64,000 nucleotides of DNA from Chaetomium olivaceum (lineage: Eukaryota; Ascomycota; Sordariomycetes; Sordariales; Chaetomiaceae), in the NCBI GenBank assembly GCA_039881045.1, contig JAYWVB010000002.1, positions 868,001-932,000 of the forward strand, given 5' to 3'. The first letter of the stretch is position 1, and each line of letters starts with the position of its first letter. This document shows positions 1-11,702 of this stretch, in pieces. Made by a program: the position numbers and the translations under genes. Below the pieces are notes generated by a model. That model ran no database searches and was not told where the DNA came from. It saw only the letters and a program-made list of their open reading frames with translations.

Positions 1-3000
1 CAACTGCTCGAGGATCGTTTCTGCCAAGGCCTGGGCAATGCTTAGGTGATGAGACCTAAAGTAGTTGTCGAGCCCTCGCCGGGGGAGTAAGACCTTCCCA
101 ACGGTTTGGAAGAATGGAAGCGTGCTGGGCGGCAGGGAGTTGAGAAGGCGGCTGATGACGAAGTAGTTTTGGAACCGAGTCGTCGAACGTTCTTCCTTGG
201 TCGGCTCTTTAGGCGACGCCGAGACCTCTGCTAGCTTGTCCACCGAGGGAGCGGAACCCGTGTCTTCAGGCTTGTTGCTCTCATTAGCGGGAGGGGCAGG
301 AGGTGAAGGGGTTGGCTCCACGCTATCCTGCGCAAACGATCGATTCCCGAGCCAGTGCTGCGGGACGAGGGCAGCGAGAGCCATATCTTCCGTGGCAGCA
401 TCACGTAGGAGCGGCCCGAGGCGGTTGACAAGGGAAATCAAGTAGTCGAACACATTGACCGCTGGCATCGACACCGTTGCGTGCCGTGACGAGTACGGAA
501 AGCTCTGGTACAAGGTCCTGAGCAGGACCTGCAATTTCACCAAAGCCTTCACAACCCGAGTACCGCCAGCCACTTTGCGAACCAAGCCCTGGTCCCATTC
601 TCCTTTGTCGTTCTGTAGCGAGAGATTGGCGACGACGAAAGGCGCAAAGAAGGGTTGTGCCCCCTTCTTGCCCAGAAGAGGCTCCAGATCATCAAGGGCG
701 GCGTGGATCCGGTTGAGCAAAGATGGGAGGCCGAGTATCGAGTTTGCCTCGATCGCGGCGGCAAGCGCGTGGGCGAGCGAGCGCGACGCGCTGGTCGTCT
801 CGAAGTCGCCGGGAAGACTAGCTACCTCCGACAACTGCAGAAGCAACTCAATACCGCCATCGCGGACAAATGACGATTTGAGGCTAGAGTTGTGAAAAAT
901 AGCATTGAGGAATGACGAAACAGCGCCGATGTAAAGGGTGATCTCGTGGGACGGGCCTGTAGCTTTCTGGGGCTCCGATCCAGTGTCAGAGTCAGGGTGC
1001 TGCTCAGGCGCAGGACCGGCGTCGATCATTTCAACATCGGAGTCTTCTGCGGTAGCCTTCCCCTTTCCTTTAGCTGTACTAACCGGCGACTCTGCGGCCG
1101 TCAACAAAGAGTCATCGGCCGGAACGGCCTTGCCGCTCGAGTCGACAACCGAAACCTTCGCACCCCACCCTGAGTTAGCGGCCTTGCTTTTCGCAAGATG
1201 GAGGACTCGAGCGACCATATCAAGGATGGCATTGGATATGGCTGGCCGCAAGGCCGGGTGGTGACGAGCGAGCTCGTCGAAACTACCCCCAACAACATTG
1301 GCCAAATCCGATTCTGACAAGGCCTGGACATGCTGCGGGCTCTCGAAGATCTCCAGATAGATCCCAAAGGCATTGCACGATAAAATCATCTTCCTGCCAG
1401 AGTTATTCAACGAGATGGAGTTCAAAATAGAGGGAATGATGCTAATCGCGTCGTTGGAGGCAAGGATGCCAGGGGCAAGGCGTTCCCTGGGAGCGTCGAG
1501 CATCTCCTGGGTCGGAGGGTGTGGCCGTTCGTCGGTTTCCAAGGTAACCGAATCGTCAGCATAAGCCGGCGAGGCACCGTCCTCCCCCTCGGGCTCGGGT
1601 TTAGGTGCTTCTGAAGGCTTGGGCAGGGTGACAGTTTTACCAGTAAGGATCCCGAGGAAGCTCTGGACCATTCCCGATTCCGAGATGGCGGCGAAGCTAG
1701 TGGGATCGTTGTTGATAAAGTCGCTCAACAAACCAGCAGCATTGGTCCAGACCAAGGAGCCAAAGACATGCATGTCTTCAGTGATGGCGCGGAGGCTGCC
1801 AAGCAGGGCAGAGTTGTCTACCAGATTCCTCAACAGCCGATCGATGTTTGTGCCGAACGAGAAAGCGTTGGTCATTATGTGGTGGATGAACTTAAGAAGC
1901 CATTTCAACGCTTGCTGCTGATAGAACGGGATCTCGTAGTCCACCGTGTGGGAGTGGAACTCGGGCTTCATCCCCTGCCCGGCAGCGACAAGCTCCTTTG
2001 AGCGGGCGACGGTGTCGATGATGAGGTTGGATATGGCATCGAGACCGCCGGCATTGCTGAATACGGTGAAAGCGCCGTTAAACCCGTAAATGATCGTGTC
2101 CAGGAACGCAAGCACCATACTGTAATTTCGAGTCGCCGTCTTGGATCGAATGTTAAGGATGTCGACCATGATTTCAAGCAAACCGGCCGAGGACATCTCG
2201 TGACCTATACGAGAAGCCATAGCCATCTGCAAAGTCAAGGCGAAGAGACTCCCGCGCCAGTGGTCGGCATCAGTCACCTTCCCATCATCTAGCTCGTCGC
2301 CGTCCTCCTTCATGCTTGCCAATGCCTTCCGGATGAGATACAGGAAAATGCCGTGATTAACGTTTGCATTCAAAGCTGCGACAACCTCCGGATACTTGAC
2401 CGGCATGGCGGTGATAGATTCTAAAGCCGCAAGAGCGATCGCCTGCAGGCGCAAGGGCGTTTCGGGGGCTCCATCGACGGAGGGATGGACCAACTCGACA
2501 AGTTGGTACACGAGTTGGTACCTGCGTGGCTCGTCGTTATCCTGTTTCAGGACTTTCTCAATGAAGGTTGCCTCGGGATGGATGTATGCAAGGTTGGTGA
2601 TGGCGAGCAGACGGACGCCCAGCGCCAATTGTCGATCCTCGGACGAGCCCAAAAGCGCTTTACATATTCTTAACCGGTTGAGGAACTCGTATCGCACAAC
2701 TTTGGGCATGTCCGTCGGGCAGAGTTTGAGAAGCTCATAGATGGGCGTGGATTGCACCGTGGTCTGACGCAGCTCAACCGACTTGGGGCCTGAAACGGCG
2801 TGATCATCGCGGCTCCGGCCCGAAGGGCTGTCTTCGGCGGCAGGAATGCCCCTTGAGCGCGGGGTTTGAGAGATGCTGGTCGCGCTCCGCCGGAGTGGAG
2901 TGGGGGTCGCGGGGACCGTCGAAGACGAACCGGCCTCGGCTTGAGATTCCGGGGCGACGGCGCCCGAGGGCTCTGTCTTCGGGTAGTAAATGACCTTCAC

Positions 3001-3887
3001 ATCCCCCCAGCCAGTCCAACGCTCATCGTCGGCTGGGCAAGGAGCAATGATGGCGTTCAAGTCGTTGGCATACACCGATGCTGCATTCCGATGGCTCGTG
3101 GTGGGCGCCTTCTCTTTGCCCTTGCTTGTCGAACCCGGGGTCGTCGGCGGAAGGTCCGGAAGCCGAGCACCTGGCGAGAGCGGGGTTTTGACAAAAGGCT
3201 GAGCAAGATATTGCACCCTTTCGAGATCAATGTTGTAATGGTTCGCGAGCAAGGCGCTGCTCACTTGACGGTTAGGAGTACCCACACGCTTGATCGAAGC
3301 CTGATAGCGCTGCGCAAGCTCTAGGCCAACCTCCAGTGTCGCGTAGACGATGGAAAGGTCAGTCGCATTGAGCAGATCGTTCAAGTGCGGGCTGCTGGCG
3401 TATATGCTCCGGTTGCCGCAGTGCTGCAAGAGCACCTTGGTGAAGGTGAGGATCGAGATCACGAGCTGACGGTCTCCATCCTCCTTGTAGCCCAGCTGCA
3501 CCAGGCGCTCTTTGCTGTACGCTTGCTCATCGGCGTATTCCACCGGCGCACCCTTGTTCAAGAGTAAATCGCACGCGACATCTCGCATCTGAAACCCTTC
3601 TTGCAGCTTGTATGTGGCGCAAACGCCTCGAGAACGCTGTCGAACCGGTTCAAGAGTGGAATCCAGTGATACAGGTCGCCACGTGGGAACGGCCATCTCG
3701 TCGGGAACTCGTCAAGCTTTCCGGGAATGAGCGGCAACGGAGTAGACGCTGCAGCGAGAACATAGTCCTTGACCCAGGGAGACTACGCGGGGGTCAGCAC
3801 TACACAGGGCAAATAAACGGGCGGGGGATGGATGCTCACCAGGTTCTCCCTGTGCTTGGACTGCATCGTCTTGGTGATTTTACCCAT
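1..3887 (-). CDS. tom1: HECT E3 ubiquitin ligase Tom1/HUWE1 family, N-terminal part (runs off left edge)
   Basis: Tom1 (Ptr1 in fission yeast, HUWE1 in animals) is a giant HECT ubiquitin ligase of nuclear protein quality control and mRNA export. The first exon (3840-3887) encodes 16 residues starting MGKITKTMQSKHRENL, the family N-terminus. An intron at 3783-3839 follows, and the next exon carries the conserved RWPFPRGDLYHWIPLLNRFD stretch. The helical, low-complexity N-terminal region (DUF908/DUF913 type) then stays open to base 1; the catalytic HECT domain must lie outside the window. One frame change is visible at 3616-3617: exon 2 reads ...VLEAFA up to 3618, but the continuation TYKLQEGFQMRDVACDLLL lies in the next frame, as if one base were missing. 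Spot checks at several points down to 180 stay in that second frame. The start is chosen by the family motif. Identification is firm; completeness is limited by the window edge. Confidence 0.9.
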
Positions 3888-5785
3888 CTTGACGAAGCGG
3901 CTGAGCCGCGAGGGCTGAAGAAAGTAGACACTCCCCCTCCACTACCACAGACCCGGCGAACGGACGGTAACCCTACTACGTAAGAGCCGCAGAAGTGCGG
4001 GGATGGCACTCGTCGATTATAATGTTGTGTGTCGAAAACGGCAACAGCCAGCTGTCGAAAAAAAAAGCGGTAGGGCGATGGCGGGGTCGTTTTGCAGTAG
4101 GTGAAGGCGACTGCAAGTATGCGTTGGAGTTGGTTCGATGGAATTCGGCAGGCGGCGGCGAAGCTCTCCAAAGCCCAAATACAGCTTGAAGACGAGTGCA
4201 GGTCGTCTCAGGATGATTTGGGAAACGGAGCGGAGCTTGTTGCTGTGATGTTGGCCAAAATCCGCGATGACCTAGATCGCAGTCGATGTCGCAGGCAAGA
4301 ATTACACCGAAGAACGGCAGTTGGTAACAGAGTTCGGGTTTGTGGTGGGAAAACAAGTGGAGGGCCTTTTTCGGCGAAGGTGAGCAACAATGACGGCAGC
4401 AGCTGGTCAGGTACCAAACACCAAAAAAGTTCGGGTACGGCAAGTGCCGCCACAGCCTGTGTCCCAATGTGGGGCAAATGCTCTTATCGGGTGCCTTCTG
4501 AGCGCCGCCGACCTATTTCTGCGTTCGCTTTCTATTCTAATACACAAACAAGCAAACCACCGGACAATAAGTACCGATTGTTTCCATTATCTCGATTTGA
4601 AGACCATCATCTCAAGCTCGCTAGGGCTAGTGCCCAGCCGCCGCAGCCTTTCGTCCCTCCTGCTCGAAACCCCCACCTCAGCCGAGGAGGGGTTCCCCTC
4701 ACACAAGCAACCAACAGGCAAGACCACCTAGGGTGCTACAGCGCCGCCCTCCGCAACAACCGAGAAAAGGCTGAGCAGAGGCGTGGACGCCAAAAAACGA
4801 GCCACTCAGAGCGTTTCTAAAACGAGCCACTCAACATCAACGAACGGTGTTTGCAGAATCCGAGGAGAGGACCCTTGAGATCACCGCCGATCCCGGGCCC
4901 CGATCCGTGCCCGTCCATCCCAGGCTTGGGCCCCGATATACAGATTCGCTAGCATGGCCGACTCGACAGGAAAGGAAGCCTGGTGTGCTCATCAGTAATA
5001 CAAATGACGCTTACACTTACCATTAGCAGATTGGATGGAAGTGGGTATTACTCGTACTCACGCTCGAGCGAAGTACGATGGCTACAGCGCAGGAACACCA
5101 AGTTTGTCATGGCTATCGAATTGTAATCAACATTTGCGAAATGTTAGAGAGGGTGATCGAAGAGCGACGGGGACAAGTTGAACGGCATTTTCCCCCATCC
5201 ACTTGCAGTTTCATTGTTTGCTCTAGCAATGTCCCACAGCAAGTGGAGTTTTGAGGCAAATGCGTAGGTTTGTAAGGCATGGGAAGCTCGATTGCATTCG
5301 TATGCCGTCGAGTGCCTCGTGGTCATTCAAGACACAAGCTGAAACCCAACTGCGGATTGCGAGTCCACTTGAGCAAGGTTGCGGATGGGTCTTACTGTGT
5401 AAATCGAAGCCAAAGGATCGACGCCGCTCTTAGCTCTTTGTCCAGGCAGCAACTCAACTCACAATTAACAATCCGACATGCATGTCAAGCAACATAAGCA
5501 TTCGGCTTTTCTGGTTGGCAAAACAAGTCAAACTGGTATCATTGCGCCAAACATCTATGAATCACACAATCGCCACGGGAGCAGGTACTGGTATTGGGGA
5601 AGTGGGTGTTGCATAGCTCTTTGCGCGGCCTCGCTTAAGCGCCCTGTACGCTCAAAGCAAAAACTCATTGTCGAGATTCCTGAAGGGTGTTTATACCATA
5701 TACACGCCCCAGATGAGCCGCCAAGCAAGCACGCCGTGACCGTTTTCCCAAAGCAACCCGAGACCCATTAACAAACGCCCCAATT
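3888..5785. other. Intergenic, upstream of tom1 and downstream of rps6
   Basis: About 1.9 kb separate the tom1 start from the rps6 stop; both genes are on the minus strand, so this holds the tom1 promoter and leader and the rps6 3' end. The open frames here (for example 4101-4820 plus) begin at non-ATG codons or have random composition, and I recognise none. No tRNA, 5S rRNA or repeat was seen. Confidence 0.5.
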
Positions 5786-6896
5786 TTACTTGCGCATCGA
5801 GCTGGCCCTCCGCTTGCGGAGATCGGCCTTGGTGGCCTTGGCCTCGGCGACACGCTTGGCCAGGACCTGGGCATACTCGTTCTGCGACATGGTTAGTGAT
5901 CTGGTGATCTTCAATCAGGTATATGTAAACATACCGCCTCATCCTTGACCTTCTCGGTCTGGCGGCGCTTGAGCGCAATGCGGTGGCGCTTGTGCTGCAG
6001 ACGCTGGGGGGTGACCAGACGCTGGATGCGAGGAGCCTTGGTGTAGGCCTTCTTGCCCTCGCCCTTAGGCTGGACCTCACGCCGAATGACGTACTTGCGG
6101 ACCTATTATTCCGAGAATATCGTATTAGCCTCCAAATTGTTGCACTCAGACTCTACCCGAACTGCGCGATCGAAATCGGCATAGCTCTAGGGTAGGCGAT
6201 GACGGGATATAGGCATGAAGCACATACATCGTCATCCTTGCTGAGGCCGAAGAACCGACGGATCTTGGTGGCGCGCTTGGGGCCGAGGCGCTTGGGGTGG
6301 ACGGTGTCGGTCAGGCCGGGGATGTCCTGCTCGCCCTGCTTGACAATGGCGAGAGCGAGAACGGAGAGATCGGCGCCAACGATGCAGCCGCGGACGGACT
6401 TGCGCTTGCGCTCACCGGTGCGGCGGGGGCGGTAGCAGGAGTGGCCATCGGCGAGGAGGAGGCGGACACGGTTGGGGGCAATAACACCCTGCTTCATCGG
6501 GAAACCCTGCTTGTCGTTACCGCCCGTGATGCGGACGATGTAGCCCTTCCACTCATCGCCAAGGGGGTCGGCGGGGACCTCAGCGCCCATCTAATTCGAG
6601 GTTAGTATCGTTGAATAGAATCGTCGGGCTTCGATCGAACATACGCGCTTCCTGTGAAAACTTGGTTAGCTCAATACGCCTAAACCGAGAGAAACGATGC
6701 CACATACTCGAAGAAGTGCCTCAGCTTGCGCTCATCCTCCACCTCGATCAGCTTCTGCGAGCCGTTCGCAGGATGCGAAATGTTCAGCTATGGGGTTGGG
6801 TCAGCATCGTTGTCAAACAAATGAGTTATTTGGCAACATCGCGGGAATCTCATTGACGTTCGATCGCGAGTCGCAGTGGGCAAGCCTTACCTTCAT
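5786..6896 (-). CDS. rps6: 40S ribosomal protein eS6 (RPS6)
   Basis: Structural protein of the small ribosomal subunit and the classic target of TOR/S6-kinase phosphorylation. Six exons splice to 239 residues: 6891-6896 (only ATG AAG), 6708-6787, 6645-6651 (seven bases), 6228-6590, 5935-6102 and 5786-5881. All phases close. The product starts MKLNISHPANGSQKL and contains GGNDKQGFPMKQGV, SCYRPRRTGERKRKSVRG and RLGPKRATKIRRFFGLSK, and ends with the phospho-acceptor tail RKRRASSMRK. Length and motifs match fungal eS6. Introns are bounded by GTAAGG, GTATGT or similar donors and AG acceptors. The 6-base coding first exon and 7-base third exon would be missed by most gene finders, which would start the protein at MGAEVPAD (6590). 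The divergent neighbour is dph1. Confidence 0.96.
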
Positions 6897-7479
6897 GTTG
6901 GCGGTATTTGCTGAACGGCCGTCGTTGATGATGCGGACAGAGACTGGAGAAATCGAAGGAACGTTTTGTGTGCAGCGCCAGACCAGGAGAACTCTTAGGG
7001 CATAATTGCTGCGCGCATTGATTGGTTGATGAATTCCAAGCCCCACTCTGAACCGGCTGGGCACGTGCGAGTTTTTGTTCTCGCCCAAAGCATTGCCTCG
7101 AGAAAACTTTGCCAAGACTGGGTCAGATAAGGAGCGAGCTTCGAGCGATAAGCCCGAGGGGTTGATGGATGTATGGAGGGGCATCTTGAAGTTCTTATTC
7201 TTAACCTCGAAGTTCACAAATCGGCAACTTGTAAATGAATATTTTTTTGTCGATATACCCACGCATCGTACAACCCAACCCTAGAATAAATCAACCAGAT
7301 TATCATTTTCCGTCAAACCCTCTGGCCTGGCACGAGAAAATACTGACCAACATTCCTCGTCACACGCCGAATCACCACTGCTAAGGGTTTTGGTTAAGCG
7401 ATTGTCTCATTCACAATTTCCTCTCTGGAACAGTAACATCCACCGAGGGTCTCTTAGAAATCTTGAATTGTCACACATC
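6897..7479. promoter_or_regulatory. Divergent promoter region of rps6 and dph1
   Basis: The 583 bp between the rps6 start (minus) and the dph1 start (plus) must hold both promoters. I cannot point to a specific factor site; the stretch has T- and A-rich parts (about 7190-7260) and no credible ORF. Confidence 0.5.
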
Positions 7480-8878
7480 ATGGAGGAGGACCGGGTTCTG
7501 GCCGACTTGGGAATTGCTGCCGAGATCGAAGAGAAACAGATTCAAGAGAATGCCGTCAAACAACCGAGGAAGCGCTTCGTGGGGAGGCGGGCTGCGGGTG
7601 AGACCGCAAAGTCTAGTTCAGAGGCCACCTCGATCGAAGATAGCGGCGCCATTCAAGGTACTTCAGACTATCGGACTTGGTCCCCGGGGACAACAGAAAC
7701 ATAAACTGATACCCGTCGCAGTTGCTCAGCCACGGAGGGCACCGAGAATGCTCAACCAAGTGCCTCCTGAAATACTCAACGACGAGGCCTTGAAGGCGGC
7801 GATATCCCTTCTCCCAGCGAACTACTCTTTTGAAATACCCAAAACCGTCCACCGGATCCGCTCACTCGGGGCCAAGCGGGTGGCCCTGCAAATGCCTGAG
7901 GGCCTCCTCCTTTTTGCCACCACCATTTCCGACATCCTCACCGAGTTCTGCCCGGGGATTGAGACCCTGATTATGGGCGATGTTACCTATGGGGCGTGTT
8001 GTATAGACGACTACACGGCGCGGGCCATGGGGTGCGACCTGCTGGTGCACTACGCCCACAGCTGTCTGATCCCGGTGGACGTTACCAAGATTAAGACGCT
8101 GTACGTCTTCGTCGACATTAGCATAGACACATCGCACCTGCTCGCCACACTCGAGCGGAACTTCGCCCCCGGAAAGACGGTTGCCCTAGTCGGGACGATA
8201 CAGTTCAACGCGACGATCCACGGAGTGCGGTCAACGCTAGAGAAGGCGGGATTCAGAGTTATTGTGCCCCAAATCGCGCCTCTCTCAAAGGGTGAGATTC
8301 TGGGCTGCACCTCACCAAACCTATCCACATACACCGATAGCCCCGTGGACTTGATCCTGTACCTAGGCGACGGCCGCTTCCACCTCGAAAGCATCATGAT
8401 CCACAACCCCGACATTCCGGCTTACCGGTACGACCCGTACTCCCGGAAGCTAACGCACGAGACGTACGGGCACAACGAAATGCAGGATATTCGGCGGGAC
8501 GCGATCCGAACGGCGAAGAAAGCCACAAAATGGGGGTTGATCCTGGGCTCGCTAGGACGGCAGGGGAACCCGCACACGATGGCGCTAATCGAGACCAAGT
8601 TGAAGCAAATAGGTATCCCGTTCGTCAATTTGTTGCTAAGCGAGATCTTCCCGGGCAAGCTGGCAATGATGAGCGACGTGGAGTGTTGGGTGCAGGTAGC
8701 ATGCCCACGGCTGAGCATTGACTGGGGGTATGCCTTCTCGCGGCCGCTGCTGACACCATATGAAGCGCTGATAGCCTTGGAAGAGAAGGAGGACTGGGGG
8801 AAGGGTCCGTACCCGATGGATTACTATGGCAAGGAGGGGTTAGGGAGGACGAAGCCAGCTGCTGTAGTGTCTAGCTAA
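7480..8878 (+). CDS. dph1: Dph1, 2-(3-amino-3-carboxypropyl)histidine synthase subunit 1
   Basis: Dph1 with Dph2 forms the non-canonical radical-SAM enzyme that transfers the aminocarboxypropyl group of SAM to the conserved histidine of eEF2, the first step of diphthamide synthesis in the cytosol. Two exons, 7480-7657 and 7722-8878, with an intron at 7658-7721 (donor GTACTT, acceptor CGCAG), give 444 residues. The N-terminal exon carries the basic KQPRKRFVGRR stretch; exon 2 has the conserved RVALQMPEGLLLFA, the cysteine in MGDVTYGACCIDDYTA, a second in LGCTSP and the third in VQVACPRLSIDWGYAF, matching the three cluster-binding cysteines expected in the family. The ATG at 7480 is preferred over an upstream non-ATG frame that ignores the intron. 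It is divergent from rps6 and convergent with ctf8, 227 bp away. Confidence 0.95.
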
Positions 8879-9105
8879 AATAAAGCGCACGACCACCCAC
8901 CCAGTACATGCTCCTATGTCCGGTAATAAGTAATATGTACCGACTCGCATGCTCTAAGTTCTCTCCCCAAGCCCAGTTAATCTCATGCAGCCATGCATCC
9001 GCCCAACGCCTCCATGTCCACATGTTCCTTTGATACCACGCCTACCAACCCGCAGACCCCTTACCAAGCCCCCGTCACAAGCCAAGGCAAATCCAACCCA
9101 TCTCC

Positions 9106-9620
9106 TCAAGCAACAACCTCACTCCCCACCGGCTCGGGCCTCGACGAGAACACAACCTTGTACTTGACCACCTCCACCACCTCCAACTCCTCCGCCTCCT
9201 CATCCCCATCCCCATCCTCATCCCCAGCCCCAGCCCCCCCCTTAGCAACCCCCCTCCTCCGCCTCAAAACCGCCACCGCCCTCGGCAACTTCTTCACCTC
9301 CCCTGCAGCCGCTGGTTCTCGCCCACGAACAGCCACGCCCGCTTCATCCACGCCGTGTCGCCATCACCACCGCCGCCGCCGCCGCCGCCGCCAGCGACGT
9401 AGTCGGGGAAATGCAGGCGGCCGATGGGCACGGGGGGTGGGTGCGAGTCTGTAGGGGAGAGTTGTTGTGATTGTGATGGTGGGAGGTTGATGGTGCCTTG
9501 TAGCTCGAGGAGGGCGAGGCCGGAGGGGGTTTGGAGGAGGGTGGGGAGCGGGTTTGGGGGGGTTGGTGGTATTGGGGAGGGGCAGGGGTGCAGGGGGATT
9601 GGTTGGGTGGTTGTTGACAT
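9106..9620 (-). CDS. ctf8: Ctf8, subunit of the Ctf18-RFC clamp loader (apparent frameshift)
   Basis: Ctf8 with Dcc1 joins Ctf18-RFC, the alternative loader/unloader of PCNA needed for sister-chromatid cohesion. The first frame starts at 9620 (MSTTTQPIPLHP) and contains TPSGLALLELQGTINLP, IGRLHFPDY and WMKRAWLFVGENQRL. It then hits a stop, while the next frame continues without gap as GEVKKLPRAVAVLRRR and ends ELEVVEVVKYKVVFSSRPEP, the family C-terminus. The switch falls at a run of four C on the plus strand (9300-9303); one more base in that run joins the two parts into about 170 residues. No intron can explain it, because conserved residues abut on both sides. A long Gly run (GGN-rich, about 9355-9385) sits between the conserved blocks. 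Identification is from family recall of these motifs. Confidence 0.82.
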
Positions 9621-10384
9621 TGTGTAGTCTTTTTCTTTTTTGGGTTGTGGTTGTGGTTTGGTGGTGAGCCGAGGACGGGGAGTCTAGGGTTTGAAGATGG
9701 GCGGGTGGGTAAGGTAGGTTTGGAAAGTTGACGTTGAGATGGCGGGTTATTGGTCTTCTGGATGGAAGGTGGCTGGCGGTATTGGGTTCGTTGATTTTTG
9801 TTGCGGTTTGTATTCGGAGTTCGTCGTTGGGTTAAACCTGAGTTTTGAGTTTGGTTCGAGGTTGATGAGAGCCACTGCCTCAAAGTGAATTGATGTTTCG
9901 GTTGTGGAAATGCCCCGCTTTATGCATACCTATCAACAAAGACTCAACTCGACCTTCACCTTCCCCCCGAAGTGTTGTCGACAGTCGTTGTCAAGACGCG
10001 TACATGGCCGAGATACTGCAGGATATGAGATGCGAGTTGAGCCGGTGTTACAAGCTACCTGTCAATGTCAACTGCTTTCAGTCTCACATAACATTTACAG
10101 CAGCTCCTCTCCCTAATACTACTTCTAACCTGACAAATCCATGACAACTACCTCCCAACATCTAACAAAATCATGATGGAGATTTAGAAGGGATGTATCT
10201 TTACACCATCATTGACGTAAATATATTAATTATTCGAGAGCATTACCCTAACCATATAAAATCTGTCAAAAGACAGAAGTACTCGGACGCCCAGAAGGAC
10301 TATTTCCCCGAGGTAGAACGCTAAAAGAACACCACAAGTATCTCCCCCTAAACTCCACGGTCTAAGCCCAACAACCATAACACC
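9621..10384. other. Intergenic, 5' side of ctf8
   Basis: This 764-bp stretch lies between the ctf8 start and the 3' end of the aldose epimerase gene, both on the minus strand. A minus-strand open frame (9344-9883) covers part of it but is Pro/Gln/Asn-rich and overlaps ctf8 in another frame, so I treat it as chance. No other element is recognised. Confidence 0.45.
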
Positions 10385-11702
10385 TCACTCCACCGAAAAC
10401 CGATGGCTGACCTGGAGGACGTACGGATCGCCGCCCGGCCCAAACACCTGCCCCAGGCGGCCCCACTCCGGGTGGTTAATACCATCGATCCAGTCCTGCA
10501 CCTCCAGCACCGCGCAGCCATACTTGGGCACCATGCGAGAAGGATCCTGGTCCTTTCCGGGGTCGCCAACGTTGCGGCGCGCGGTGGTGGCGCTACCGGC
10601 GTCGCGGCCGACGCCCTGCGAGGCCTTGAGCGGGAAGGAGCCGTTCTGGCCGTTGCAAGAGTACATCTGGAAGGCGTCCTGGTCCGAGTAGACGTCGAGC
10701 CGGATGCCGGACCAGGCGGACGACAGGCTGGCGACGTAGCCGCCGTCGGCGCGCCAGTCGTGGGGGTCGGGCCGATTCACGAGCCAGCAGTTGTCTAAGG
10801 TGAGGGTGTTAGTGTTTTGTTGTAATTACATAGGGAGGTTGCATACCATAGCCGGTGCAGTTAAACCCGCAGTTGCCGTGGATTTCCGGGTCGTTGAAGC
10901 TTTCGCCGATCTGCTTAGGGGCGCTCCAGAAGTCGTTAACGGAGCCCTTGGCGTTGGCCTGGATATCGCCGGTGGGGATCAAGATATTGTCCACCGCAAC
11001 CCGCTGGCCGCTGTAGGGCAGGTGGAAGGTGTGGTTGAAGATGGTGTTCGTCTCGTCGTTGGCGAAGCCGTCCAGATTCCAGTACGTGTGGCTGCTCAAC
11101 ATGATAGGGGTCTTCTTGGTCGTTGCGATGGCAATCATCTTGGCATCCCAGGTCATGTCACCCAGCGTGTAAGTGACGTACGAGATGACCTCGCCGGGGA
11201 AGCCCTCCTTGCCGTCGGGGTCGACAATCGAGAAAGTGATGGACGCGTTGGTGTGAGAGACAATGTTAAAATTTCTCCAGTCCCAACCATCCACCCCGCC
11301 GTGAAGGGTGTTCAGGCCATCTGGGTGCTCTTCGGTAGGGTTCTCATTTGCCGTGATACGGTATTCCTCGCCGTCGATCTCAAAGGTGCTGTTCTTGATC
11401 CGATTCGCGTAGCGGCCGGGAACGCCCCCAAGGTGAGGATGTGATTTATCCGTAGCATAGTCGCCGGCCTTGTCGAAACCCATCACGATATCCCGCGGGA
11501 CGCCATTCTTGTCCTTGATGATCAAGTTGGAAATGGACGCTCCGTAGGGGATAAAGGCGGCGGAGATGCCTTTACCATAAATCCAGTACTTCCCATTAGC
11601 ATCTGGATGATGAGCACCTGAATGGCCAGGACCGGTTGAAGGAGTAGCTAGTGCTCCGTTGAGAACCCAAGCCGCTCCGGAGAGCAAGTGTAACAGACCC
11701 AT
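10385..11702 (-). CDS. Secreted aldose 1-epimerase (galactose mutarotase family)
   Basis: Aldose 1-epimerases interconvert alpha and beta anomers of hexoses. Two exons, 10847-11702 and 10385-10794, flank an intron at 10795-10846 (donor GTATGC, acceptor TTAG), giving 421 residues. The first about 19 residues (MGLLHLLSGAAWVLNGALA) form a signal peptide, so the enzyme is probably extracellular or in the secretory path. Family motifs visible are FIPYGASISNLIIKDKNG, DIVMGFD, GRYANRIKNSTFEIDG, NTLHGGVDGWDWRNF with the catalytic-region histidine, and SSHTYWNLDGF. Several NxS/T sites (NSTF, NASI, NHTF, NCTG) agree with secretion. A role in extracellular sugar use is an inference; substrate cannot be told from sequence. 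Confidence 0.9.

Noticed and set aside
4101..4820. A 239-codon plus-strand frame upstream of tom1
   Set aside because: Starts at GTG, has random composition and lies in the expected tom1 promoter and leader.
9344..9883. A 179-codon minus-strand frame overlapping ctf8
   Set aside because: Low-complexity Pro/Gln/Ser text in a different frame from the conserved Ctf8 sequence.
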